The notes below the pieces were generated by a model that saw only the letters and a program-made list of their open reading frames with translations, did not search any database and was not told the DNA's origin. A DNA stretch of 64,000 bases from an uncultured Eubacterium sp. (GTDB lineage: Bacteria; Bacillota; Clostridia; Lachnospirales; Lachnospiraceae). The position numbers and the translations under genes were made by a program. Shown here one piece after another: positions 27,898 through 36,978 of the stretch (within the stretch, counting starts at the first letter, position 1; every line of letters starts with the position of its first letter). The stretch covers positions 1-64,000 of the forward strand of contig CAJFUA010000021.1 in assembly GCA_904420085.1 (NCBI GenBank), written 5' to 3'.

Positions 27898-29445
27898 TTA
27901 CTTTGTTTTGACTTTCGCTGAAAGCCGGTTGCTCCAACGGTAATACATTTTCTTACCATTGATTGTTTTGTATGCTCTTACCCTGGCATAATATCTAATC
28001 TTTTTATATTTTTTCGGTTTTTTCTTAATTAACCTTCTCTGTTTCTTTGTAAATTTAATCTTTATCGTTCCGGATGCTTTTTTAACTCTCTTTATTTTTG
28101 CACCTTTCAAACTTTTCTTTGTACCATATTTAACTTGGTAACCGGTTGCTCTCTTAATTTTCTTAAGATTATATTTTAATGCCTTTTTCTTTCCTGTCAG
28201 TCCGAAAAGAGAAGATTTCTGTTTTGCAATACAGCCTTTTACAGATGTATCTGCACTGGTTCCGGAAGCAACTCCATATGTTCTCGCATTGTAACCTGCC
28301 GGGTTGCCAATTTGAGCGTACATTTTTCCTATAGTCGTCAATGCACCTGTTTCATAATCCCAAAGACTGGATGCACTGGCTGAAGTTTCCCTGTAATTTG
28401 GGCAGAACCAGGAATATCTTTCCACATAACTTCTTTCGTTCAATCCTTTACATACAATCTTTAAAAAATTCTGAGCGTTTTTAACAGCCTTTGGATTGGC
28501 TTTATCTGCATTCCACAATGCAAACTCCGTAATCCACATAGGTTTTTTATACTTCTGATAAGTTTCATCAATCAGCATCAGAAATTCATATGCGGTATGC
28601 GTATTATAATTTTCATAATATTTGTGTACTGCAATAAAAGACATGTTCGCCTTATCAGAAGCAGTCAGACCATTCCAGAAAGGTACCCACCATTGTGTTG
28701 ACTCTACAATCGGAGTAGCCGTAGAAATTGCCGGAGAGCCCAATCGCATGTTTCCTTTACTTGCAACAGTGTCTCTCCATCGGTATACCATGGTTCCCGG
28801 CTGCGTATTGGCCTCACTGGATAAATCCGGTTCATTATATGATAACATATATTTGTATCCTTTTTTGTTGGCATAAGCACATCTGTCTTTAATATCCACG
28901 ATATCATTGCCATAAGTCATTGGTACAAATTCCGTATCATAAAATTTTGTGTTTTTATATCTCAAATCTTTAAAGGATTTATAACCCCAGTTATAATACC
29001 AGCCAATATTCATCGCTGCAGGATCCACCGCTGCTCCCATATCCCTGGTATTCACACAGATACCTTTTTTCGTGACATAAAATGTCCGCACGGCCGTCTT
29101 TACGCTGGTTCCGTTTTTAAGATCCGCTACTACCTGAGCTGTATGGGCTTTTACTTCTGTCGTATAAAATTCACAAGCCATTGTTTCCCCGCCCGGTGCA
29201 ACCGTCTTCTTTAAAGCACCATCCACATAAACTTTATACTGTTTTACGTTATCAAGTGAATTGCTCCATTTTACATCAATATAACCTGCACCTACTAATT
29301 TTCCCTGCTGTGGACTGACAATCCCTGTACTCTGCCACTCGGAAACAGTAGTCGCACTAACATTTTTTACGGCCGGAATAGTCATTCCTGAAAACAGCAT
29401 TGCAAATGCGATGGTCATAGTAACTATTTTTTTTATTATTTTCAT
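27898..29445 (-). CDS. Secreted GH128-type endo-beta-1,3-glucanase with basic FN3-like tail
   Basis: A 515-residue paralogue of its neighbours. Signal peptide residues 1-31, beta-sandwich about 40-127 (VSPQQGKLVGAGYIDVKW), catalytic domain with Glu205 (SYNEPD) and Glu307 (WITEFA), then a basic FN3-like domain from about 420 to the end. ATG 29445 has GGAGG five bases upstream; the TTG at 29457 would absorb that site. It is probably co-transcribed with the next GH128 gene. The role is predicted to be endo-cleavage of beta-1,3-glucan chains outside the cell. Confidence 0.83.
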   Translation of the reverse strand: MKIIKKIVTMTIAFAMLFSGMTIPAVKNVSATTVSEWQSTGIVSPQQGKLVGAGYIDVKWSNSLDNVKQYKVYVDGALKKTVAPGGETMACEFYTTEVKAHTAQVVADLKNGTSVKTAVRTFYVTKKGICVNTRDMGAAVDPAAMNIGWYYNWGYKSFKDLRYKNTKFYDTEFVPMTYGNDIVDIKDRCAYANKKGYKYMLSYNEPDLSSEANTQPGTMVYRWRDTVASKGNMRLGSPAISTATPIVESTQWWVPFWNGLTASDKANMSFIAVHKYYENYNTHTAYEFLMLIDETYQKYKKPMWITEFALWNADKANPKAVKNAQNFLKIVCKGLNERSYVERYSWFCPNYRETSASASSLWDYETGALTTIGKMYAQIGNPAGYNARTYGVASGTSADTSVKGCIAKQKSSLFGLTGKKKALKYNLKKIKRATGYQVKYGTKKSLKGAKIKRVKKASGTIKIKFTKKQRRLIKKKPKKYKKIRYYARVRAYKTINGKKMYYRWSNRLSAKVKTK

Positions 29446-29485
29446 ATTTACCTCCAAAAAATTGTTCTACAACCCTTCCAATCCT

Positions 29486-29528
29486 ATAAAAGGGCGGAAT
29501 AAGCTATGAATATATAACTTTTCCACCC
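29486..29528 (-). terminator. Terminator after the 29551 gene
   Basis: Stem GGGTGGAA with TTCCGCCC (one G-U pair) followed by TTTTAT on the minus strand. Confidence 0.6.
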
Positions 29529-29550
29529 TCTCATTTTTACTTAATCATCA

Positions 29551-30918
29551 TTATTTAACTTTAACTGACTTTTTAAGAACTTTCTTACTGTAAACTTTCT
29601 TTCCTGCTGAGTCAATGTTATATCCTCTGATACGGAAATATGTTCTCTTCTTAGATTTAAGTCTCTTAATTGTAATTGTTTTCTTTGTGGTTATCTTTGT
29701 TTTTGCCTTCTTCATTTTCTTATTGTTGGCATATTTAATCTGATAACCTTTACAGTTCTTAATTTTCTTTAAAGTTAATTTAACCTTTTTCTTCTGCGCT
29801 TTAAACTTAACTTTCGCTTTTGCCGGCTTTGGAGTATTCACATATACACATTTTAAAGTTGTATTTGCATAAACCGGTGTGGAAAGACTGTAATTTGCTG
29901 AACCTTTCTTATAGCGTTTGAAAGTCTTTCCTTTTACTTTAAACTTATGACCTGAAGCTTTTTCTCCACTGTTCACATATTCCGTGTATGAGCGTTTGCC
30001 ATATGTATACTTAACCGCATACTGTGTTCCTGCTGTCATCTTGACATCTCTTAAATAAAGACTTCCTGACATTGCCAACTCATCCGGATAAGTCACAACA
30101 TAGGAACCTAATGCGAACTGAATAGCTACAGATGTTCCTGCATATGTCTTAGGAACTTTAAATGTAACAGAAATGGTCTGCTCTCCCTTTGTAGAGTCTG
30201 CCACAAAATATCCGGCAGATGTACATCCACTATATGCAATAAAGTCCAAACCGTTGTTATTTGAAGGGTTAATTACGCTTAAATTAATATGTTTCTGGAA
30301 ATTATCTTCCTGGACATCATTTCCGTTTGCATCTTTTTCCGGAATCTTATTTCCATTTTCATCTAATATGAATTCACCGTCTGCATCTTTTTGGTAGATA
30401 GTTTTTTTACCTTTTAAATCACTTCTATATTTAAAGGAAAGTGTATAACTACGTCCCTTTTCTACCGCAATATTGGATGAATATAATCTTAATCCCCAAG
30501 GATTGTCACCAACTAATGAACCGTCACGGTCATTATATTCTCCATCCCATCCGGTGTTTGCAGCGAAAAATTGTACCGTAGATGCTGTAGAACCAGGAAC
30601 AACCCAACCCTGAGTTGCAAAATCTTTTCCCGGAACCTGTCCGTTTGGATACTTTTCTGTATTAATATGTTTCAATGCATGATACCAGCAATATGGATGT
30701 TGCCTGGAACCATCTTCTCCTGCAACATGTCCATTGTGCTTTTCATCCAATGACGCCTCACCATCTAATGGCATCAAAGAAAACCAATCCCATGTAATAT
30801 TAGAAGCAACATTGGCACCGTTTGCAGCATGTGCTGCCGATACTCCATTTACCATACCCACTACCATTGTCAAAGACATTACAGCAGCGGCAAATTTCTT
30901 TAAAAATTCTCTTCTCAC
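29551..30918 (-). CDS. Secreted carbohydrate-binding-type protein with basic FN3-like tail
   Basis: A 455-residue non-catalytic protein. It starts at GTG (GGGAGG six bases upstream) with a signal peptide ending near VSAAHA. Residues about 85-290 form a beta-jelly-roll with NTGWDGEYN and NPWGLR, similar to family-4/9-type carbohydrate-binding modules and shared with two proteins nearby. A segment near 295-365 (TYGKRSYTEYV...STPVYANTTLKCVYV) resembles InlB B-type repeats. The end is a basic FN3-like domain. Its place among glucanases suggests a surface glucan-binding role, not shown directly. Confidence 0.68.
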   Translation of the reverse strand: MRREFLKKFAAAVMSLTMVVGMVNGVSAAHAANGANVASNITWDWFSLMPLDGEASLDEKHNGHVAGEDGSRQHPYCWYHALKHINTEKYPNGQVPGKDFATQGWVVPGSTASTVQFFAANTGWDGEYNDRDGSLVGDNPWGLRLYSSNIAVEKGRSYTLSFKYRSDLKGKKTIYQKDADGEFILDENGNKIPEKDANGNDVQEDNFQKHINLSVINPSNNNGLDFIAYSGCTSAGYFVADSTKGEQTISVTFKVPKTYAGTSVAIQFALGSYVVTYPDELAMSGSLYLRDVKMTAGTQYAVKYTYGKRSYTEYVNSGEKASGHKFKVKGKTFKRYKKGSANYSLSTPVYANTTLKCVYVNTPKPAKAKVKFKAQKKKVKLTLKKIKNCKGYQIKYANNKKMKKAKTKITTKKTITIKRLKSKKRTYFRIRGYNIDSAGKKVYSKKVLKKSVKVK

Positions 30919-30949
30919 TTTAGTCCTCCCGGCTTTTTATGTAAATATA

Positions 30950-30980
30950 CAGTAACCCAATGCTAATGCATTGGGTACTG
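30950..30980 (-). terminator. Hairpin between two carbohydrate-binding-protein genes
   Basis: Arms CAGTAACCCAATGC and GCATTGGGTACTG with a four-base loop, but only a weak T run follows on the minus strand. It could be a terminator or an RNA processing site. Confidence 0.45.
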
Positions 30981-31007
30981 CAATTTAATTATGTAACCAA
31001 TCAACAA

Positions 31008-32150
31008 TTATTTCTTAATCTTAATCTTCTTTGTAGCCCATGCACCTGTCTTATATCCGGCAGCTTTTGCTCTAACTTTAACAGTATATCTTCTGCCTTT
31101 TTTAAGTTTTTTAACTGTCAATTTAACTTTCTTTGTTGTGTATGTCTTCTTTCCAACTTTTACCTGATAAGATTTTGCCTTAGAAACTTTCTTCCAAGTA
31201 ATCTTAATTGTACGTTTCTTTGTGTTCTTAACTTTCAGTTTTTTAACTTTTGCTAATTTCTTCTTTGCTTTAACAGCCGGAGCTTTTGTAGTAGCAGTAG
31301 TAGGAGCCTTTGTTGTTGTGTTCACATTCTGGCTCGGTGTTGTAGGCTGAACAGTTGGTTTGTCCGGTGCCTCCACAAAATCTTTATTCTGACCTTCATC
31401 TACAACAGAAAAGTCTGATACAATAACAGTACCACTCCAATTATTCTCTATTTTATAATCTTCAATATATGTACTCATAGGTTCGCCTGCATATCCATAT
31501 TCAGCATCAAAAGCTCCGAGCATAAGTGATACAGAGATTTGTTTTGCTGAAATCCAGTTAGTGAACTTATATGTATATGTCTGTGGTGTTGTTGTTATTT
31601 TGATTGCCTGATAATTACTTCCATCTTCTAAACCAGCTGTATCAAATGGTGGAACAGACCCTTCATCCGGATTATCCGGATTATTTAACACATCACTTCC
31701 AAAGCCAATATAAGCGTATTTTGTTTTGCTTGCTTGAGCTGTAAATGTAACTGTGTATGTGTGACCTGCTTTTGCTGCAATATTTTTCATAGAAGCTTCA
31801 ATAGCCCATGGATTAATCTGGTTAGGGGTAACGTTCCATTGAGCATCCCAACCAGTATTACCAATATCAATTGTAAAGCCATCTGCTACAGAACTTGCTG
31901 TTTTTTCTTCTATCGGTGCCCCTGCTCCGGAACTCCAACCTGTAATACTTTCATCAGCACTGGTTTTTACACTATTAATAATACCATAATTATTTGGCTG
32001 ACCCGCATAATCTCCACCTGCTTTAAACGTCCATGTACCTAATGATACCTCGTCTGCCTTTGCTGTTGTGGCGCCAATTCCAACTGCCAATGTGGCAACC
32101 AACGCTACTGTTGTAACGCCTGCTAATATTTTGTTGAAAACCTTTCTCAT
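31008..32150 (-). CDS. Secreted carbohydrate-binding-type protein with Thr-Pro linker and basic FN3-like tail
   Basis: A 380-residue protein with a signal peptide (1-32, TTAKA), a jelly-roll domain (about 35-255) containing NTGWDAQWN, NPWAIE and TYTVTFTAQAS, a Thr/Pro/Ala-rich linker (about 265-292), and a basic FN3-like domain (about 297-380). The arrangement is binding module, flexible spacer and wall-associated tail. AAGGAGG precedes the start. It has its own promoter with two palindromes, unusual for this window. Confidence 0.68.
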   Translation of the reverse strand: MRKVFNKILAGVTTVALVATLAVGIGATTAKADEVSLGTWTFKAGGDYAGQPNNYGIINSVKTSADESITGWSSGAGAPIEEKTASSVADGFTIDIGNTGWDAQWNVTPNQINPWAIEASMKNIAAKAGHTYTVTFTAQASKTKYAYIGFGSDVLNNPDNPDEGSVPPFDTAGLEDGSNYQAIKITTTPQTYTYKFTNWISAKQISVSLMLGAFDAEYGYAGEPMSTYIEDYKIENNWSGTVIVSDFSVVDEGQNKDFVEAPDKPTVQPTTPSQNVNTTTKAPTTATTKAPAVKAKKKLAKVKKLKVKNTKKRTIKITWKKVSKAKSYQVKVGKKTYTTKKVKLTVKKLKKGRRYTVKVRAKAAGYKTGAWATKKIKIKK

Positions 32151-32178
32151 TTTAATTCTTCCTCCTTTACTTCTTCAC

Positions 32179-32198
32179 TTGAAAACTATTATTTTCAA
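32179..32198. promoter_or_regulatory. Palindrome downstream of the 31008-32150 promoter
   Basis: A perfect inverted repeat, TTGAAAA and TTTTCAA with a six-base centre, lies just after the predicted start of transcription. It is a candidate operator. Confidence 0.45.
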
Positions 32199-32206
32199 CT
32201 GTCATT

Positions 32207-32235
32207 ATTATAGCATAAGAAAATTGTTTATACAA
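32207..32235 (-). promoter_or_regulatory. Sigma-A promoter of the 31008-32150 gene
   Basis: TTGTAT, 17 bases, TATAAT on the minus strand, about 57 bases before the start codon. Confidence 0.65.
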
Positions 32236-32257
32236 TGTGAAAATGTTATTTTTCACA
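32236..32257. promoter_or_regulatory. Palindrome abutting the -35 box
   Basis: A perfect inverted repeat, TGTGAAAA and TTTTCACA with a six-base centre, lies directly upstream of the -35 box. It shares its centre spacing and GAAAA/TTTTC core with the palindrome at 32179. Confidence 0.5.
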
Positions 32258-32354
32258 ATAAAAACTGTTTTATTTCTCTATTTATAACAATTTTATACAT
32301 ATGTAAATATAATCATCTGAATATCCAATGTGATTTTGAATTATTTTTTTTTAT

Positions 32355-34064
32355 TTATTTCTTTATTTTCACCATTTTGACTTTTGACCACTTGCCATAT
32401 CTTCGATTATTTTTTGCTCTGACTCTAAAATAATACTTCTTTTTTTTCAATTTTTTTATTTTTATGTATGTTTTTTTTGTGATTTTAGTCTTTGCTTTTT
32501 TAAATTTTTTATTTGTAGCGTATTGTACCTGATATTTTTTCGCTTTAGAAATTTTTTTCCATTTCAAACTAACTGTTCTTTTCTTGATATTTTTTGCTTT
32601 TCTAATTACAACTTTTCCAGGTTTTACACTACTATATTTTTCTTTAGTCGACGTTGTGGTAATGTTATCTTTTGTCGTTTCTTCTTTTTTGACAGAAGTC
32701 CCTTCAGGTACCGTAGTTTCTGTTTCCGGTTCTACATATACAAACATTTCTTCATCTGATATGGTTTGTGCAGCGTAACCCTCCGGATTTCCCATGTTGC
32801 AATACATTCTGCCTAATTCGGTATACGCACCTGTATCATAATCGAACATCGCCGTAGCACCAGAGCCATCATAATCGTCAATTTCATTTTTACTATCCAC
32901 ATTATAAGGGAACCAGCAATATCGCTCAACATAAGGTACCTTGTCCAAATATTCAACAATACCTGTCAGATATTCTGCCATTTCTTGTCTTTTCTCTGGA
33001 ATTTCATAACTATAATCTGTTGATGTTCCTTTTTTCCCAAAAACTCCTGTTTCTGTTATCCAAATAGGTTTATGATAAGTATCCCATAGTTTTTGAACAG
33101 CATTTTTTAACCCATTTAAGTCTATCCGATCCATATAATAGTGTAGAACAACTGAATCGATTTCTTCTCCTATGCCCGCAACCCATGTTTTTGATGCTTC
33201 ATCAAGATAATCATGATATAATCCCCACGAGCCGTCATTTAAAAAATTATTCAAGCATATATAATCACCATTCATAAATCTTTGCAACCAAGCAGAATCC
33301 CCACCCGGTGCGGCCGGTGCCGGAGAACATTTTCTTATTTTCAATGGAGATATGTACTCTTTCCAAATTGGAATTGCATCCCAAAAATTCATATTAGCCT
33401 GTGATTGTATATCCGGTTCATTAAAACCTAATATATAATTTGAATCGGTGCTGAAACTTTTCATCATTTCTAAATTATCTTCTCCACCGCCCCACATCAT
33501 CGGAATATGGTCCACTCCTTCATCAATACTGTTATTAAAAGCTTCCGTTGCCCAATTATAGTACCATGAACAGTTAAGTTTCTGTAACGAAACCTTATCA
33601 CTCATATCTCCACCTAAAGCTAAACCTTTTTTAGAAACATAAAATGTGCGTACTTCTGAAACATACTCATTTGTTCCGTTATCGGCTTTTATGATAATTT
33701 CATGTTTGCTCACTGTCGTCGTATATACTTCTGTTTTCCCTTCATCCTCTGAAGTAAAAGTCTTTATTTCAGCTTCTCCCGTGATTTCCTCTCCAATATC
33801 TGTTTTAACAATATTATTGTCAATCCAATACATTGGTTTTCCATCCAGATAAACCGTATATGTATATCCTTCCATAGAATTGTCAAATTCCACGTCAATG
33901 TAACCAGCTCCAATCAATTCTCCTTCTGCCGGAACTGTTATGGCATTTTCTTTCCACAAATCCACATCTGTAGCTGCTTCAACATTTTTTGTATAAGTAA
34001 TTCCGCCTGCCATAAGACCAAATACAAGTATTAACGAAATCACTTTTTTAAACACTTTTTGCAT
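32355..34064 (-). CDS. Secreted GH128-type endo-beta-1,3-glucanase with basic FN3-like tail
   Basis: At 569 residues this is the largest of the four paralogues. Signal peptide 1-30; beta-sandwich about 42-145 with an extra acidic insert near 80-112; catalytic glutamates Glu216 (GFNEPD) and Glu338 (WITETG); a longer loop region between them (about 250-300) than in its paralogues. A Thr/Glu-rich linker (about 445-480) joins the basic FN3-like domain. AAGGAG lies seven bases upstream of the start and a sigma-A promoter about 40 bases upstream. The longer loops may give a different chain preference (inference). Confidence 0.83.
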   Translation of the reverse strand: MQKVFKKVISLILVFGLMAGGITYTKNVEAATDVDLWKENAITVPAEGELIGAGYIDVEFDNSMEGYTYTVYLDGKPMYWIDNNIVKTDIGEEITGEAEIKTFTSEDEGKTEVYTTTVSKHEIIIKADNGTNEYVSEVRTFYVSKKGLALGGDMSDKVSLQKLNCSWYYNWATEAFNNSIDEGVDHIPMMWGGGEDNLEMMKSFSTDSNYILGFNEPDIQSQANMNFWDAIPIWKEYISPLKIRKCSPAPAAPGGDSAWLQRFMNGDYICLNNFLNDGSWGLYHDYLDEASKTWVAGIGEEIDSVVLHYYMDRIDLNGLKNAVQKLWDTYHKPIWITETGVFGKKGTSTDYSYEIPEKRQEMAEYLTGIVEYLDKVPYVERYCWFPYNVDSKNEIDDYDGSGATAMFDYDTGAYTELGRMYCNMGNPEGYAAQTISDEEMFVYVEPETETTVPEGTSVKKEETTKDNITTTSTKEKYSSVKPGKVVIRKAKNIKKRTVSLKWKKISKAKKYQVQYATNKKFKKAKTKITKKTYIKIKKLKKKKYYFRVRAKNNRRYGKWSKVKMVKIKK

Positions 34065-34103
34065 AATAATTCTCCTTCTCTTTTTCTCTTTTTCTATGTT
34101 TCC

Positions 34104-34132
34104 ATATTACGTTAATATAACCAAAATGTCAA
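34104..34132 (-). promoter_or_regulatory. Sigma-A promoter of the 32355-34064 glucanase gene
   Basis: Perfect TTGACA, 17 bases, TAATAT on the minus strand, about 39 bases before the start codon. Confidence 0.65.
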
Positions 34133-34164
34133 AGTATTTTTCTCTTGAAATGTACATTTTGCAT

Positions 34165-34203
34165 ATAAAAAGGTTTAGCCCAGATATTCATCAGGCTAAA
34201 CCC
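34165..34203 (-). terminator. Terminator after the SSB-like gene
   Basis: A perfect nine-base stem GGTTTAGCC with its complement, a 13-base loop, and a T run on the minus strand, just after the stop at 34212. Confidence 0.8.
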
Positions 34204-34211
34204 TTTCTATA

Positions 34212-34841
34212 TTAATCTTCTATATACTCTAACTTGCTTACCGACACTTCATAAGCAACATGCTTTTCACTTTCTTCCTCGTTGATTTTCTTAATATATT
34301 CGCGGCTCTGTACCCTGCCCCATATCTGTACATGTCCGCCAACCTCGAATGTGGAGGCGTATCTTGCATTTCTTCCCCATGCGATGCAAGGAATATAATC
34401 TGATTTGCCATACGGACGGTTTACTGCAATAAGCAAATCTGCAATTTCACGTCCTAAAGGTGTTTTTCTATAAATCGGCGGTTTGCATATATATCCATCC
34501 AGAAAAATCTGATTTGTCTTTCCTACTTCCAGATTTTCTTCTACTTCTTCCCACTCTCTCACAAATATGGAAAGCACTAACTTATTTTTCGTTCCTTCAT
34601 GGCGGTTATACGACCGAAACTGACCTGACACTTCTATCAGTTTTCCCATACAGTCCTCATTCACATCAACCAGTCGTTCGGACACCATCAGCGGAATCAC
34701 ATCGGTCAGTTCACTCAATCTGTCTACGGATATATCTACTATGTAGAATCCTTCTCCAAACACCTCGTGGCTGAACCGGAACTCCGATACAATCTCCCCT
34801 ATAATGCTCACTCTGTTGTTTTCAATTACTTTGTCAATCAT
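34212..34841 (-). CDS. Single-stranded DNA-binding protein-like, two OB-type domains
   Basis: A 209-residue cytoplasmic protein. The C-terminal half (about 105-205) has an SSB-like OB fold: NQIFLDGYICKPPIYRKTPLGREIADLLIAVNR, then SDYIPCIAWGRNARYA and GGHVQIWGRVQSREY. The N-terminal half (about 8-98) looks like a second, divergent OB fold (NRVSIIGEIVSEFRF...GKLIEVSGQFRSYN). It lacks the acidic C-terminal tail of replicative SSB, so it is probably an accessory paralogue. A good AAGGGGG site precedes the start. It interrupts the glucan-related genes with its own terminator. Confidence 0.75.
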   Translation of the reverse strand: MIDKVIENNRVSIIGEIVSEFRFSHEVFGEGFYIVDISVDRLSELTDVIPLMVSERLVDVNEDCMGKLIEVSGQFRSYNRHEGTKNKLVLSIFVREWEEVEENLEVGKTNQIFLDGYICKPPIYRKTPLGREIADLLIAVNRPYGKSDYIPCIAWGRNARYASTFEVGGHVQIWGRVQSREYIKKINEEESEKHVAYEVSVSKLEYIED

Positions 34842-34960
34842 TGTATTTCCCCCTTTACCATACTTTGGTTTATTATTTTTTTATCACTATAATTATATGA
34901 CATTTTTACTAAAATATGTAAAAAATCGTTCGACTTCTATCGCCTTTTCTCGTCTGTCTG

Positions 34961-35019
34961 ATAAAACAGAAACAGCCATTCAACCGTGCCTGCACGATGA
35001 ATGACTGTCTCTGTTTTAT
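34961..35019 (-). terminator. Long terminator after the 35050 gene
   Basis: Interrupted stem ATAAAACAGA/ACAG/CATTCA paired with TGAATG/CTGT/TCTGTTTTAT over 59 bases; the minus-strand arm ends CTGTTTTAT. Confidence 0.7.
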
Positions 35020-35049
35020 GTATCGCCATCCGACTCATTGTCTATGCGA

Positions 35050-35922
35050 TTATTTTACTTTTACTCTCTTTGCCTTGCTGTATGCACCTGCTACATTTGA
35101 TGACTTAGCGATTGCTGCAACCTGAACTTTAACTCTCTTCTTTGATTTTGCCTTTACTGTTAATGTTGCTTTCTTTGTCTTGTATACTTTTGAACCAACT
35201 TTAACTTTGTATGACTTAGCACCCTTAACTTTACCAAACTTAACGGTTACTTTGCCTTTCTTTCTTGACTTAACAGATTTCAGTTTTGGCTGCTGAATTA
35301 ATGTAAACTTAGTTACTGTAAGAACTGTAGCTGCTGTAAAATCTCCATTAGCATCTTCTGCCAATCCGTCTACTGCAGACATCTTAAACTGATTCTGGAA
35401 TACGCCATATCTTACCGGAGCATCTGCATCAGTTGTTACATTTTCTCTGTCGCCCACATCTCCTCCTACACCAAAGTAAATGGAGTTTGCATTTGCTTTC
35501 GCTTTAAACTTAACGTTAACTTTTTTTGTTTTGTTTGCCGGAACTTTTACCCATGTTGAGTAAGCAAGCGTCTCACCTGTGGCAACCTTTACATATACGA
35601 ACTTTGTAACATTAGTAGCCTTAATAGAGAAAGAAAGAGTATATGTCTGCCCTTTCTTAACGCTGATGTTTCTGGCGTTATCGCCCTTTGAGCCGTCAAT
35701 ATAAATCTGGCCTCCCCAGATGCCGCCCCAGCCTACAGCGTCAACTGCTGCAGTAAAGCCTGATGCCTTGTTTGATGTTAACTTTCCTTCAGCACCTTCA
35801 TACCATCCTTGTGAAGCACCGAAGTAACTTCCCCATGTTGCACCAAAACATGTAGTTCCCATAGCTACTACAAGAGTAAGAGCCATGATTGATGCTGCAA
35901 TTTTTTTTACCAATCTTCTCAT
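35050..35922 (-). CDS. Secreted carbohydrate-binding-type protein with basic FN3-like tail
   Basis: A 290-residue protein: signal peptide about 1-27 (ending CFGA), a jelly-roll domain about 28-210 with VGWGGIWGGQIYIDGS and KGQTYTLSFSIKATN, then a short basic FN3-like domain (about 212-290). The jelly-roll aligns by eye with the two other non-catalytic proteins nearby. AAGGAGG precedes the start. It has its own promoter and a hairpin at the mRNA 5' end, and it ends the surface-protein group. Confidence 0.66.
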   Translation of the reverse strand: MRRLVKKIAASIMALTLVVAMGTTCFGATWGSYFGASQGWYEGAEGKLTSNKASGFTAAVDAVGWGGIWGGQIYIDGSKGDNARNISVKKGQTYTLSFSIKATNVTKFVYVKVATGETLAYSTWVKVPANKTKKVNVKFKAKANANSIYFGVGGDVGDRENVTTDADAPVRYGVFQNQFKMSAVDGLAEDANGDFTAATVLTVTKFTLIQQPKLKSVKSRKKGKVTVKFGKVKGAKSYKVKVGSKVYKTKKATLTVKAKSKKRVKVQVAAIAKSSNVAGAYSKAKRVKVK

Positions 35923-35953
35923 GATTGTTCCTCCTTAAAAATAATTTGTTTCA

Positions 35954-35986
35954 TACAATCCGGAGAGTTTTCTCCGATGCATTGTA
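35954..35986 (-). promoter_or_regulatory. 5'-end hairpin of the 35050-35922 transcript
   Basis: CGGAGA-aaac-TCTCCG, flanked by TACAAT and ATTGTA, lies immediately downstream of and partly within the -10 box. It could protect the mRNA 5' end or end the upstream transcript. Confidence 0.4.
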
Positions 35987-36009
35987 CTAGATAATGTGTT
36001 TTAATCCAA
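35981..36009 (-). promoter_or_regulatory. Sigma-A promoter of the 35050-35922 gene
   Basis: TTGGAT, 17 bases, TACAAT on the minus strand, about 59 bases before the start codon. Confidence 0.55.
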
Positions 36010-36024
36010 CACCCCTCTTGTTCT

Positions 36025-36978
36025 CTATTCTATAACATTTATAGGGGTTCCTGCAAGCCATTTTTTTAAATTTTTTGAAACGATTTCCATCAACCGTGTT
36101 CTTGTCTCTATCGGAGCCCATGCGGCATGAGGTGTTATCACAATATTCTTAGCCTTTAGCAACGGGCAATCCTGTATCATCGGCTCCTGATCAATCACAT
36201 CCAGTGCGGCATAACCTATAACATTTCCGTTTAAAGCGCTCACTAAATCTTCCTCATTTACTACGCCTCCCCGGGATGTATTAATAAACAGACTGTCACG
36301 TTTCATTTTATTGAAAAACTCTTGATTACACATCTTTTCTGAATCTTTGTTTAATGGGCAGTGTATGGTGACAATATCAGAAACCGATAAAATCGTATCT
36401 ATATCTGTAAATTGTATGTTTCCAATTTTTTTTATTTCTGTACTTCTGCTGCAAGCCATCACATTCATGCCAAAAGCCACAGCTATCTGTGCTACTTTTT
36501 TTCCTATGGAGCCATATCCGATAATGCCTATGGTCTTTCCGAAAAGTTCCTTCATTTCCATAAATGGCGAGAATTTGTTGGTATGTATCCACCCATCTTG
36601 TTTTACAAATTCATCATACTTTGTAATTGTGTTGTAATAATGAAGTATAAAGGCAAATACATGTTGGGCAACAGCTTCCGTAGAATAATTTCCGGCATTA
36701 CATACCGTGATTTTATGTGCTCTTGTATAATCTAAATCAATATTGTTGTAACCCGTTGCAAAAAGCCCGATATATTTCAGTTTTTTCGCTCCGCTCAAAT
36801 TTTCCCGATTCATCGGTGACTTGTTACATAACACAATATCTGCATCTTTGATCCGCTCCGCTACTTCTGAATCTTTTGTGGACTGATAAATGGTCACCTC
36901 TCCATATTCATCAAATATGGAAAAATCCATATCATTGTTAATGGTAAGAGTTTCTGCATCCAGAATTACAATTTTCAT
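36025..36978 (-). CDS. D-isomer 2-hydroxyacid dehydrogenase
   Basis: A 317-residue NAD-dependent dehydrogenase with the nucleotide motif GYGSIG (154-159) and catalytic Arg236 (NTSRGG), Glu265 (DQEP) and His284 (TPHAAW). The His followed by Ala-Ala-Trp and the overall length are like hydroxypyruvate or glycerate dehydrogenases, so glycerate/hydroxypyruvate interconversion is plausible; D-lactate or another 2-oxoacid is possible. AAAGGAGG is four bases from the start. A 19-codon reading frame ends on its ATG (see 36975-37034). Confidence 0.88.
   Translation of the reverse strand: MKIVILDAETLTINNDMDFSIFDEYGEVTIYQSTKDSEVAERIKDADIVLCNKSPMNRENLSGAKKLKYIGLFATGYNNIDLDYTRAHKITVCNAGNYSTEAVAQHVFAFILHYYNTITKYDEFVKQDGWIHTNKFSPFMEMKELFGKTIGIIGYGSIGKKVAQIAVAFGMNVMACSRSTEIKKIGNIQFTDIDTILSVSDIVTIHCPLNKDSEKMCNQEFFNKMKRDSLFINTSRGGVVNEEDLVSALNGNVIGYAALDVIDQEPMIQDCPLLKAKNIVITPHAAWAPIETRTRLMEIVSKNLKKWLAGTPINVIE

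Noticed and set aside
26354..35922. Lysine-rich tails as DNA-binding or histone-like domains
   Set aside because: The proteins carry signal peptides and glucanase or binding modules, so the tails act outside the cell; the spacing of aromatic residues is FN3-like.
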